A stretch of 34,314 nt of DNA from BP-133 sp040756995 (lineage in GTDB: Bacteria > Actinomycetota > Acidimicrobiia > IMCC26256 > BP-133), in contig JBFLYK010000067.1 of the NCBI GenBank assembly GCA_040756995.1, positions 1-34,314 on the forward strand. The letters are read 5' to 3'. Positions 24,077 to 31,332 of this stretch are shown piece by piece. Every line of letters begins with the position of its first letter. Position 1 is the stretch's first letter. A model generated the notes under the pieces. That model did no database searches, was not told where the DNA came from, and was given only the letters and a program-made list of their open reading frames with translations. Position numbers and translations under genes: made by a program.

Positions 24077-24898
24077 TTGACGGACCGCAAGCTGAGCAGA
24101 GCGCATGTCGGGCTGGCGTTGGCGTCGGCCCTGGTCGTGCTGCTCGCCAGCGCAGTGGCCGTCTCCCGGATCGGGGACGACGACGAGCGGACTTCGGCCA
24201 CGGCGGGCGGGTCGACGTCCTCGACCGCTGGTGGGGAGCCGGGGGCGCCTGACTCGGGCGCCGGCGCCGGCGCCGGAGCGGGCAGCGGGTCGGCGGACGC
24301 CGCGGGCGGGGCCGCCGGTGCGGCGGAGCAGGCGGCGGGAGCGGCCGATGCGCTGGCCACCGCTCCGGGCGCTGGGGGCTCAGCGGGCACGGGCGGGGCG
24401 GGCCGCAGGCGGGACTCCGCCGGAGCGGGGGCGGCTTCCCTGTCGGGTGAGGGGGCGTCAGCGGCGGCGGGGGGCGCGGCCGACGGCTCTTCGGCGTCAG
24501 CCGCGGGGACCGGGGCGGACGGCTCGTCGGGGTCGGCCGCTGGGGATGGGTCGCAGGGCACCGGCACGGCCAGCGGAACCGGGAGCGGGTCGAGCGGCTC
24601 CGGTGGCTCAGAGGGTGGCGGGTCGGCGGGAGGCGGGCAGAACGGGCAGGAGGCTCCGCCCCAGCCGAGCCAGAGTCCCCCGGAGGAGAAGCCCCTGCTG
24701 GCCGCATCCGTGTCGGTGGGACAGGGGGCGCAGGGCGGAGTCGTCAGCGTGGCCCTCAACGACACCGTGCCCGAGACCGACGTCACCGTGGGGACCAACC
24801 CGGTGGTCGGCGATCATCCGCCCTCCCAGGGGACGGGCATCAGCTTCGGCGGGACGATTCTCCATTCCCCGCCGTCCCTCCCCATTGCCATGGGATAA
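24077..24898 (+). CDS. Membrane-anchored Gly/Ala/Ser-rich low-complexity protein
   Basis: A protein of about 273 residues: a basic start (LTDRKLSRAH), one hydrophobic segment (VGLALASALVVLLASAVAV) acting as a membrane anchor or uncleaved signal, and then roughly 150 residues almost wholly G, A, S, T, D and E. A more ordinary C-terminal part follows (LLAASVSVGQGAQGGVVSVALNDTVPETDVTVG). The bulk is presumably extracellular and disordered. No family is recognised. The start is uncertain: TTG at 24077 has GGGG 8 nt upstream; GTG codons at 24026 and 24041 are in frame but lack ribosome binding sites. The reverse strand gives a Pro-rich shadow. The gene is flanked by diverged repeats. Confidence 0.58.
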   Translation: MTDRKLSRAHVGLALASALVVLLASAVAVSRIGDDDERTSATAGGSTSSTAGGEPGAPDSGAGAGAGAGSGSADAAGGAAGAAEQAAGAADALATAPGAGGSAGTGGAGRRRDSAGAGAASLSGEGASAAAGGAADGSSASAAGTGADGSSGSAAGDGSQGTGTASGTGSGSSGSGGSEGGGSAGGGQNGQEAPPQPSQSPPEEKPLLAASVSVGQGAQGGVVSVALNDTVPETDVTVGTNPVVGDHPPSQGTGISFGGTILHSPPSLPIAMG

Positions 24899-24988
24899 CC
24901 CGGCGACCCGCTCCGCCCGTCCGCCATTGGAGTCGGGAGCGGGCGGGCGCCTGGAGCCCGTCCGCAGGCCTGCAACCTTGAGCTTCGT

Positions 24989-25039
24989 TTTCAAGCTCGA
25001 CTTGAAGGTGAAGCTTCGGGAGCCGTCCGGGCGGAGCGG
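24989..25039. repeat. Diverged 51-bp repeat, right copy, within a structured convergent intergenic region
   Basis: Matches 23930-23980 at about 70%. Its last 12 bases, CGGGCGGAGCGG (25028-25039), are the exact inverse complement of CCGCTCCGCCCG at 24908-24919, so the whole gap between the convergent genes can form a long imperfect hairpin. This may work as a two-sided terminator (inference). Confidence 0.5.
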
Positions 25040-25042
25040 CGA

Positions 25043-25963
25043 TCAGGGGATAAAGCTGTGGATGAGCTGCGCCAGCTCCACCGGCCGATCGCCCTGGACG
25101 CTGTGGCCGGCGCCCTCGACGTGCTCCACCCGGGCGTCGGGGCGCCGGGCCAGGAGCTCCTTCTCGGCGTCGTCGCTCACGACCGAGCCGGCGGCCATGC
25201 CCCGCACGAGCATGAGCGGAACCGAGAGCGCCGACACCGCCTCCCACAGCGCCTCGACGCGGTTCCCGGCGGTTTCGAGGTCGCGCTCCGCCGGCAGGCC
25301 GCCTTCCCGGTGGCGGGCGTAGCGCCACACCCAGCTGCCGTCCTCCCGCTGGACGGCGTTGTGGAGGATGCCGCGCCGGAGGGACGACTCCGAGCGGGTC
25401 GGGTTGTGGGCCATGGTCCGGGCCAGGAGTTCCTCGAAGCTGGCGAAGCTGTCGGGGCCGTGGACGAAGGCGTGGATGGCGCCCGTGCCCCTCGGATCCA
25501 GGGTGGGCAGGACGTCGACCAGCACCACCCGCCGGACGAGCGCCGGAGCCACCGTCGTCAGGGCCAGCGTGGTGAGGCCGCCGAGGGACATGCCGACGAC
25601 GCCGGCCGCCTCGGGGGCGAGCGCCTCGATGACCACCGCCACGTCGGCGGCCATGTCCTCGACCAGGAGCCGGCGACCGGTCGGGGCGCCGGCGTCGGAG
25701 TGGCCGTGACCGGGCAGGTCGATGGCCACCAGGGGACGCTTGAGGGCGAGGGCGACGGTGTCCCAGGTGTGGGCGTTCTGGGCGCCGCCGTGGAGCAGCA
25801 CGATCTCCGGCGGGGCCGTGCCCCACACCAGGGCGCTCAGCCGGCAACCGGGGCTGACCTCGACGAACTCCCGGCGCACCGCCGGCGGCCCGTCGTAGGG
25901 CAGGCCGAACTCTGCGGCGTTCTCGTGGAAGTAGCCGAACTCGTCATAGGCGATGCGCTCCAT
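25043..25963 (-). CDS. Alpha/beta hydrolase
   Basis: A 306-residue alpha/beta hydrolase fold enzyme: oxyanion motif LLHGG (57-60), IDLPGHGHSD (81-90), nucleophile S126 in GMSLGG, a predicted acidic residue in the VPLMLVRGMAAGSVVSDDAE region, and catalytic H287 in EGAGHSVQGDRP. About 35 N-terminal residues precede the core. Substrate class (ester, lactone, C-C bond) cannot be told. It lies 10 nt downstream of the nitronate-monooxygenase-like gene in the same direction, so the two form an operon. Ser as nucleophile distinguishes it from the epoxide hydrolase nearby, which uses Asp. Confidence 0.9.
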   Translation of the reverse strand: MERIAYDEFGYFHENAAEFGLPYDGPPAVRREFVEVSPGCRLSALVWGTAPPEIVLLHGGAQNAHTWDTVALALKRPLVAIDLPGHGHSDAGAPTGRRLLVEDMAADVAVVIEALAPEAAGVVGMSLGGLTTLALTTVAPALVRRVVLVDVLPTLDPRGTGAIHAFVHGPDSFASFEELLARTMAHNPTRSESSLRRGILHNAVQREDGSWVWRYARHREGGLPAERDLETAGNRVEALWEAVSALSVPLMLVRGMAAGSVVSDDAEKELLARRPDARVEHVEGAGHSVQGDRPVELAQLIHSFIP

Positions 25964-25973
25964 GGGCCGCAGT

Positions 25974-26918
25974 TCAGCCCAGCAGCTCGGACGGGCGGGA
26001 ACGGAGGATCATCTCGGCGTCGCCGCAGATCGTCCGCAGAACCTCGGCGGCCGGGCGGACGGCGGTCACGAAGGCGGCGGACTGGCCGTAGAGCACCATG
26101 TCGGTGTCGGGGTCGGGCGGCTTGTCGAAGGGCACCGAACCGGGCGGCACGGCGAACTCCTCCCGGCGGCTGAGGAGTTCGGCCTCCCGTCCGGCCCATT
26201 CGTCGGTGAAGCGGTTGCGGCGCAGGCGGAGGCCGATGCCTTCGGGCCAGGGAAGGCCGGAGACGATGTCGTAGGCGCGGTCAAGGACGGTGTCGCCGCC
26301 GTCGCTGGCCACGATCAGCTTCTTCACCACGTCGTGGACCTCGACCGCCTCCGGGGTGGCCATGAAGGCGGTGCCGAGCCAGGCGCCGTCGGCGCCGGCG
26401 GTGAGGGCGGCGGCCAGTGTGCGGCCGTCGGCGATGCCGCCGGCGGCGAGGAGCGGCACGTCGGGCCAGCGCCGGGCGGCGGTGGCCACGAACGGCAGGA
26501 GGCTCATCGTCCCGGTGTGGCCGCCGGCCTCGGTCCCCTGCACGACGAGGACATCGGTGCCGGCCTCGACCGCCTGGGCGGCGTCGTCGAGCGTCTGGAC
26601 CTGGCACATGACCGTGATGCCGGCCTGCTTGGCCCGGTCGAGCCACGGCTGCGGGTCACCGAACGACAGGCCGATGACGGCCGGCCGGGTGTCGGCGGTC
26701 AGGGCGGCCTCGAACAGCTTCTCGAACATGGGGATGAAGGCGGTGATGAAGCCGATGGCGAACGGCCCGTCGGTCTGGCTGCGGATGGTGGCGATCTCGG
26801 CCTCGATCCAGTCCGGACCTTTGGCGGGGTGCGTTCCGCCGAAGGAGCCCAGTCCGCCGGCGGCGGTGACGGCCCCGGCCAGTCGACCGCCGCTGTGGAG
26901 TCCCATGGGCGCCGACAT
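25974..26918 (-). CDS. Nitronate monooxygenase / NAD(P)H-dependent flavin oxidoreductase family protein
   Basis: A TIM-barrel FMN enzyme, 314 residues as called. Motifs are SAPMG at the start, TAAGGLGSFGG (FMN region), GFITAF, VVQGTEAGGHTG (with the His expected in the active site) and LLAAGGIADGRTLAAALTAGADGAWLGTAFMAT. The family oxidises nitronates or reduces enoyl or quinone substrates. The N-terminus is odd: the frame stays open upstream and encodes a family-like VGIAYPV just before MSAPMG, but no ATG, GTG or TTG is in frame back to about 27000. Either translation starts at 26918, at a rare start codon, or the 5' end has a frame error. It is divergent from the epoxide hydrolase gene. Confidence 0.87.
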   Translation of the reverse strand: MSAPMGLHSGGRLAGAVTAAGGLGSFGGTHPAKGPDWIEAEIATIRSQTDGPFAIGFITAFIPMFEKLFEAALTADTRPAVIGLSFGDPQPWLDRAKQAGITVMCQVQTLDDAAQAVEAGTDVLVVQGTEAGGHTGTMSLLPFVATAARRWPDVPLLAAGGIADGRTLAAALTAGADGAWLGTAFMATPEAVEVHDVVKKLIVASDGGDTVLDRAYDIVSGLPWPEGIGLRLRRNRFTDEWAGREAELLSRREEFAVPPGSVPFDKPPDPDTDMVLYGQSAAFVTAVRPAAEVLRTICGDAEMILRSRPSELLG

Positions 26919-27036
26919 GACGGGATACGCGATTCCGACCGTGTGCGCAGCATGGCCGCACGCTACGCCAGCGGTTGTGGCGGTGTAGCGCCGGTGTAGC
27001 AGGATGACCGTCCACCGAGACGTTCAGGAGGGCGGC

Positions 27037-28206
27037 ATGGGCGGCAGCGGAGTGCGTCCGTTCCAGGTGGCGGTCGGCGACGACGTCCTCGAGGACCTGG
27101 CCGATCGGCTCCGGCGGGTGCGCTGGCCGGATGAGATCCCCGGCTCCGCGGGGACGTGGGAATACGGCACCGACCTCGGCTACCTCCAGGAGCTCGTGGC
27201 CTACTGGCGGGACGGCTTCGACTGGCGGGCCCAGGAGAAGGCCATCAACGAGTTCCCGCAGTTCATGGCCACGGTCGACGACATCGACGTCCACTTCCTC
27301 CACGTCGAGGGTCAGGGGCCGGTGCCGATGCCGCTGCTGCTCTGCCACGGCTGGCCGGGGTCGTTCTGGGAGTTCTCCCAGATCATCCCGCGGCTGACCG
27401 ACCCCGCCCGCTTCGGCGGCGATCCGGCCGACGCCTTCACGGTGGTGGCGCCGTCGCTGCCCGGCTACGGCTTCTCGTACCGGCCCGGGCAGCGGCGCTG
27501 CAACATCGAGGCCATGGGGGCGATCCTCGGCGAGCTGATGACGTCGGTGCTGGGCCATTCGCGCTTCGGCGTGCAGGGCGGCGACTGGGGCGCCGGAGTC
27601 GTCACCCGGGTCGCCGAGCAGCACCCCGAGCAGGTCGCCGGGCTCCACGTCAACCTGCTGTTCACCCGGCCCGGGATCAAGCCGGGCCAGGAGGGCGAGG
27701 CCACCGAGGAGGAGCGGGCCGCCCAGGAGATGCTCAACCGGTGGTTCAAGGACGGGGTCGGCTACCAGTGGATTCAGGGCACCCGTCCCCAGACGCTGGC
27801 CTACGCCCTGACGGATTCACCGGTCGGCCTGGCCGGCTGGATCGTCGAGAAGTTCCGGGCCTGGAGCGACTGCGGCGGTGACATCGAGTCCCGCTTCAGC
27901 AAGGACTTCCTGCTGACCAACGTCATGATCTACTGGGTCACCGGCGCCATCGGTTCGTCGTTCTGGCCTTACTACGCCGTGCGACACGGCGAGCCGGCCC
28001 TGGCGGCCGACGGGCGGCGGATTCCGGTGCCCGCCGCCCATGCCCGCTTCCCGGCGGAGATCATCCAGGTCCCCCGCTCCTGGGCCGAGACGGTCTACGA
28101 CATCCGCCGCTGGACGGTGATGGAGTCCGGCGGCCACTTCGCCGCCGCCGAGGAACCGGAGGCGCTGGCCGCCGATCTCCGGGAGTTCTTCCGCGACCTT
28201 CGCTGA
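27037..28206 (+). CDS. Epoxide hydrolase (microsomal/EHN-type)
   Basis: A 389-residue epoxide hydrolase of the family with an N-terminal EHN domain (FQVAVGDDVLEDLADRLRRVRWP, 9-31) before the alpha/beta fold. The oxyanion motif HGWPGSFWEF starts at H104, the nucleophile is D183 in GGDWGAGV, and the catalytic His is H367 in SGGHFAAAEEPE; lid tyrosines are present. It opens epoxides to diols via an ester intermediate on Asp. The ATG at 27037 is preceded by AGGAGG with a 6-nt spacer; the ATG at 27004 is in frame but not needed. The 118-bp gap to the divergent flavin oxidoreductase gene should hold both promoters. Confidence 0.93.
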   Translation: MGGSGVRPFQVAVGDDVLEDLADRLRRVRWPDEIPGSAGTWEYGTDLGYLQELVAYWRDGFDWRAQEKAINEFPQFMATVDDIDVHFLHVEGQGPVPMPLLLCHGWPGSFWEFSQIIPRLTDPARFGGDPADAFTVVAPSLPGYGFSYRPGQRRCNIEAMGAILGELMTSVLGHSRFGVQGGDWGAGVVTRVAEQHPEQVAGLHVNLLFTRPGIKPGQEGEATEEERAAQEMLNRWFKDGVGYQWIQGTRPQTLAYALTDSPVGLAGWIVEKFRAWSDCGGDIESRFSKDFLLTNVMIYWVTGAIGSSFWPYYAVRHGEPALAADGRRIPVPAAHARFPAEIIQVPRSWAETVYDIRRWTVMESGGHFAAAEEPEALAADLREFFRDLR

Positions 28207-28328
28207 AGTCGATCCGGGCGGATTGGCCCGAGATGGGCGCTTTCGCGGTGCTGGGCCAGCAAAGGGGAAACCGTTCGTTCACCCGGACGGGAGGAAGAGC
28301 CGTCAATCGGGGCGAACCTTCCACACCA

Positions 28329-28355
28329 TGTCGCCCCCTTGCCGGAGGGGCGACA
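28329..28355 (+). other. Hairpin in the leader of the first GYW-repeat gene
   Basis: TGTCGCCCC (28329-28337) and GGGGCGACA (28347-28355) form a perfect 9-bp stem with a 9-nt loop, ending 43 nt before the GTG start at 28399. It could influence translation or mark the end of the upstream epoxide hydrolase transcript, which stops at 28206; no T-run follows. Confidence 0.4.
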
Positions 28356-28398
28356 GCTGCGCTCTCCAGTCCCTGTCTCGTGTGGGAGGCCATCGTCC

Positions 28399-29592
28399 GT
28401 GTTCTCTCGTCCTCGTCGGCGCGTCGCCGCTCTCGTCCTGTCCGCCGTCGCGGCGGCCACTGCCGGGTACCGCTTCGATTCGGCGCAGGCGTCCGGCGCC
28501 GCCGCCCGGTCGACGCCGACGGCCGACGCCGGCGCCCAGTCGACGCCGGCGAAGTCCGTCAGCGGCTATTGGATGCTCAGTGCCGATGGGCGGGTCTTCG
28601 CTTTCGGGAGTGCAGCGAAGCTCGGTGAGTCGGTGGGTTCGCTGCCCGGGCGGGTGGATCTGGTCGCCACCCCGTCCGGCGCCGGCTACTGGGTGTTGAC
28701 CGAGGCCGGCCACGTCTACCCCTTCGGGGACGCCAAGTTCCACGGCGCCCCCGCGGCTGTCCCGGCCGGCGACCGCTACGTCAGCCTGGCCGCCACCCCC
28801 GACGGAACCGGCTACTGGGTCTTCTCCGCCAAAGGCCGGGTCATGCCCTTCGGCACCGCCCAATCCTTCGGCGACCTGAGCGCCATCCCCCTCAACGGAC
28901 GCATCCTCGACTCCGTGGCCACCCCCTCCGGCCAGGGCTACTGGATGGTCGGCTCCGACGGCGGCATCTTCAGCTTCGGCGACGCCCGCTTCTTCGGCTC
29001 CATGGGCGCCACGCGGCTCAACAAACCAGTCACCTCGATGGTTCCCGACCCCGACGGCACCGGCTACTGGCTCGTCGCCAGCGACGGAGGCATCTTCGCC
29101 TTCCAAGCCCCCTTCTACGGCTCCATGGGCAGCACCCGACTCAACAAACCCATCACCGCCATGGTCGGCGGACCCGGCGGCTACCTCATGGTCGGCGAAG
29201 ACGGCGGCATCTTCTCCCTCGGCACCACCCCCTTCTACGGCTCCCTCGGCAACAACCCACCCGGTTCCCCCATCGTCGCCGTGGCGGTGACCGGACAGTC
29301 GGCGGCCGCGCCGTTGACGCCGATGCCGGTCGCCACGACCAGCACGACGGCGACGACGGCGCCGGCGCCGGCGCCGAGCAGCACGACGACGACCACCGCC
29401 GCTCAGAGCGGCGGGACGACGTCGACGACCTACAAGATCAAGCCGACGACGACCACGACCCGGGGCAGCGGCACCTGGTACGCCACCTGCCAGGAGGCCT
29501 GGTCGCTCGGCGTCAAGAACATCCGCCGCGGCGACCCCGGGTACCGGGCGGCGCTCGACGGCGACGGCGACGGCATCGCCTGCGAGGGCTAA
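28399..29592 (+). CDS. Secreted GYW-DGGIF repeat protein with C-terminal excalibur domain
   Basis: A 397-residue exported protein. It has an N-terminal signal sequence (RPRRRVAALVLSAVAAATA), a short Ala/Thr linker, then six repeats of about 40-50 residues starting GYWMLSADGRVFAFG and including GYWMVGSDGGIFSFGDARFFG, probably a beta-propeller. A Thr-rich linker (about 305-355) leads to an excalibur-type calcium-binding domain at 359-397 (CQEAWSLGVKNIRRGDPGY and DGDGDGIACEG). The repeats are familiar from Acidimicrobiia secreted proteins; their function is unknown. The GTG at 28399 has GGGAGG about 8 nt upstream. The repeat cassette is almost identical to that in the next gene, but the accessory domains differ. 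Confidence 0.9.
   Translation: MFSRPRRRVAALVLSAVAAATAGYRFDSAQASGAAARSTPTADAGAQSTPAKSVSGYWMLSADGRVFAFGSAAKLGESVGSLPGRVDLVATPSGAGYWVLTEAGHVYPFGDAKFHGAPAAVPAGDRYVSLAATPDGTGYWVFSAKGRVMPFGTAQSFGDLSAIPLNGRILDSVATPSGQGYWMVGSDGGIFSFGDARFFGSMGATRLNKPVTSMVPDPDGTGYWLVASDGGIFAFQAPFYGSMGSTRLNKPITAMVGGPGGYLMVGEDGGIFSLGTTPFYGSLGNNPPGSPIVAVAVTGQSAAAPLTPMPVATTSTTATTAPAPAPSSTTTTTAAQSGGTTSTTYKIKPTTTTTRGSGTWYATCQEAWSLGVKNIRRGDPGYRAALDGDGDGIACEG
28546..29280 (+). repeat. 735-bp direct repeat, copy 1 (repeat cassette of the excalibur gene)
   Basis: Aligns without any gap to 30355-31089 (offset 1809 bp). Encoded proteins differ at only four of about 246 residues (A/G, T/A, M/V, T/I). Similarity ends sharply at both cassette edges, so the flanking domains are unrelated. 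Recent duplication or ongoing gene conversion is the simplest reading. Confidence 0.95.
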
Positions 29593-29601
29593 CGCCGGCG
29601 C

Positions 29602-29642
29602 CCGCTCCGGCCGGCGCGTTGTGCCCCCGCCGGCCGGAGCGG
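29602..29642 (+). terminator. 15-bp GC-rich hairpin after the first GYW-repeat gene
   Basis: CCGCTCCGGCCGGCG (29602-29616) and CGCCGGCCGGAGCGG (29628-29642) pair perfectly over 15 bp with an 11-nt loop, starting 10 nt after the stop at 29592. There is no U-tract, as is often the case in high-GC actinobacteria. It probably terminates the upstream gene. Confidence 0.65.
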
Positions 29643-29645
29643 AAC

Positions 29646-29700
29646 ACCGCTGGGCGCCGTTACCCCGCTGGGCGCCAGTTACCCCGCTGGGCGCCCGTTG
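29646..29700. repeat. Three short direct repeats of a GCTGGGCGCC unit
   Basis: The unit ACCCCGCTGGGCGCCAGTT (18-20 bp, slightly varied) occurs three times in a row directly after the terminator hairpin. It is a simple tandem repeat with no recognised function. Confidence 0.75.
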
Positions 29701-29799
29701 GGGAGGAACGTCGGGTCGCCGAAGCGAACCTCCGTACGGCCGATCGTCCGGTCCGCCCGGTCGTTGATCGAATTCCCCCCATTTGCGGAGGCTTCACCT

Positions 29800-31107
29800 G
29801 TGTCTTCCTTTCGGCGCGTCGCCGGCGTCGTCCTGACCGCCGTCGTGGCCGTCACCGTCGGGTACCGGCTGGACACTGCGGTGGCGGCGACCCGGACGGT
29901 CTTCATCGTCGACAATGAGTTCAGGCCGGACTCGCTGGACGCTCTGGTCGGCGACACGGTCCGATGGAACAACGACACGGCGGAGCGGCACAAGCTCACT
30001 GCGGAGAGCGGCCTGCTCTTCCCGTCGCCGGAGTACTTCTCCGCGGAACTGACGCCAGGTGCTACCTACGAACGACGCTTCACCCAGGCGGGTACCTACC
30101 GCTACCGCTGCGAGCTCCACAACATGACGGGTGTCATCCGGGTGCTGGACTCCAATGGCGGGCCGACGCCGACCTCGACGACGTCGACGACATCGAAGTC
30201 CTCGACGACCACCGAGCCGACGACGACGACCACCGAGCCGACGACGACGACCACGACCGGGGTCCTGTCGCCGCCGGTGCTCGACTCGTCCCCGTCGACG
30301 TCGACCTCCACTTCAACGACGGGGGGCGACGCTGCCCCGGACGGCGGCATCCAGCCGGCGAAGTCGGTCAGCGGCTATTGGATGCTGAGTGCCGATGGGC
30401 GGGTCTTCGGTTTTGGGAGTGCGGCGAAGCTCGGTGAGTCGGTGGGTTCGCTGCCCGGGCGGGTGGATCTGGTCGCCACCCCGTCCGGGGCCGGCTACTG
30501 GGTCCTGACCGAGGCCGGCCACGTCTATCCCTTCGGGGACGCCAAGTTCCACGGCGCCCCCGCTGCTGTCCCGGCCGGCGACCGCTACGTCAGCCTGGCC
30601 GCCACCCCCGACGGCGCCGGCTACTGGGTCTTCTCCGCCAAAGGACGAGTCGTACCCTTCGGCACCGCCCAATCCTTCGGCGACCTGAGCGCCATCCCCC
30701 TCAACGGACGCATCCTCGACTCCGTCGCCACCCCCTCCGGCCAGGGCTACTGGATGGTCGGCTCCGACGGCGGCATCTTCAGCTTCGGCGACGCCCGCTT
30801 CTTCGGCTCCATGGGCGCCACTCGACTCAACAAACCAGTGACATCAATGGTCCCCGACCCCGACGGCACCGGCTACTGGCTCGTCGCCAGCGACGGCGGC
30901 ATCTTCGCCTTCCAAGCCCCCTTCTACGGCTCCATGGGCAGCACCCGCTTGAACAAGCCCATCACCGCCATGGTCGGCGGACCCGGCGGCTACCTCATGG
31001 TCGGCGAAGACGGCGGCATCTTCTCCCTCGGCACCATCCCCTTCTACGGCTCCCTCGGCAACAACCCACCCGGCTCCCCCATCGTCGCCGTCGCCGTCAG
31101 CCGCTAG
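29800..31107 (+). CDS. Secreted cupredoxin-GYW-DGGIF repeat protein
   Basis: A 435-residue exported protein. After a signal sequence (FRRVAGVVLTAVVAVTVGY) comes a cupredoxin-like domain (about 32-116: FIVDNEFRPDSLDALVGDTVRWNN...ERRFTQAGTYRYRCELHNMTG). Predicted type-1 copper ligands are H64, C104, H107 and M109; the C-x2-H-x-M spacing is one residue shorter than the C-x2-H-x2-M I expect. A Thr/Ser/Glu-rich linker (about 123-180) precedes the same six-repeat cassette as in the previous gene, ending VAVAVSR at the stop. An extracellular electron-transfer or copper-binding role is possible (inference). The GTG at 29800 has GGAGG 8 nt upstream; an in-frame ATG at 29698 would add a non-signal-like extension. 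Confidence 0.88.
   Translation: MSSFRRVAGVVLTAVVAVTVGYRLDTAVAATRTVFIVDNEFRPDSLDALVGDTVRWNNDTAERHKLTAESGLLFPSPEYFSAELTPGATYERRFTQAGTYRYRCELHNMTGVIRVLDSNGGPTPTSTTSTTSKSSTTTEPTTTTTEPTTTTTTGVLSPPVLDSSPSTSTSTSTTGGDAAPDGGIQPAKSVSGYWMLSADGRVFGFGSAAKLGESVGSLPGRVDLVATPSGAGYWVLTEAGHVYPFGDAKFHGAPAAVPAGDRYVSLAATPDGAGYWVFSAKGRVVPFGTAQSFGDLSAIPLNGRILDSVATPSGQGYWMVGSDGGIFSFGDARFFGSMGATRLNKPVTSMVPDPDGTGYWLVASDGGIFAFQAPFYGSMGSTRLNKPITAMVGGPGGYLMVGEDGGIFSLGTIPFYGSLGNNPPGSPIVAVAVSR
30355..31089 (+). repeat. 735-bp direct repeat, copy 2 (repeat cassette of the cupredoxin gene)
   Basis: Second copy of 28546-29280, gap-free and nearly identical. In both copies the middle of the cassette uses CAA and AAA codons (for example AACAAACCA, CCCAATCC, TTCCAAGCC), while neighbouring genes use almost only CAG and AAG. 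This points to a separate history or shared conversion of the cassette. Confidence 0.95.
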
Positions 31108-31332
31108 GCGATCGGCGCAGCGCTTCCCTTCGCCTCGGCTCTCGGCCGCGCGGCGATTCGGCGGCCCGGTCGTCGTCGCCGTCGCCGTGAGCCGATAGGC
31201 GATCGGCGCAGCGCTTCCCTTCGCCTCGGCCTTCGGCCGCCCGGCGATTCGGCGGCCCGGTCGTCGTCGCCGTCGCCGTCAGCCGACGCGCGGTTCCCTT
31301 CGCCTCGGCTTTCGGCCGCCCGGCGATTCGGC
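31082..31332 (+). repeat. 91-bp tandem repeat that includes the 3' end of the cupredoxin gene
   Basis: Unit 1 (31082-31172) contains the last codons and the stop of the cupredoxin gene. Unit 2 (31173-31263) repeats it with few changes, including the same C-terminal codons and a TAG. Unit 3 (from 31264 to about 31332) has lost about 15 bp around the GATCGGCGCAGCG part. The shared core is TTCCCTTCGCCTCGGC. The array is a local amplification of the gene end. Confidence 0.85.

Noticed and set aside
24004..24798. Long Pro-rich minus-strand open frame
   Set aside because: It is the reverse-strand shadow of the Gly/Ala/Ser-rich gene, with no ribosome binding site or recognisable domain.
28207..28398. 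Shared leader motif (GCGAACCT) before both GYW-repeat genes as a common regulatory RNA
   Set aside because: Only eight bases agree and the remaining leaders do not align.
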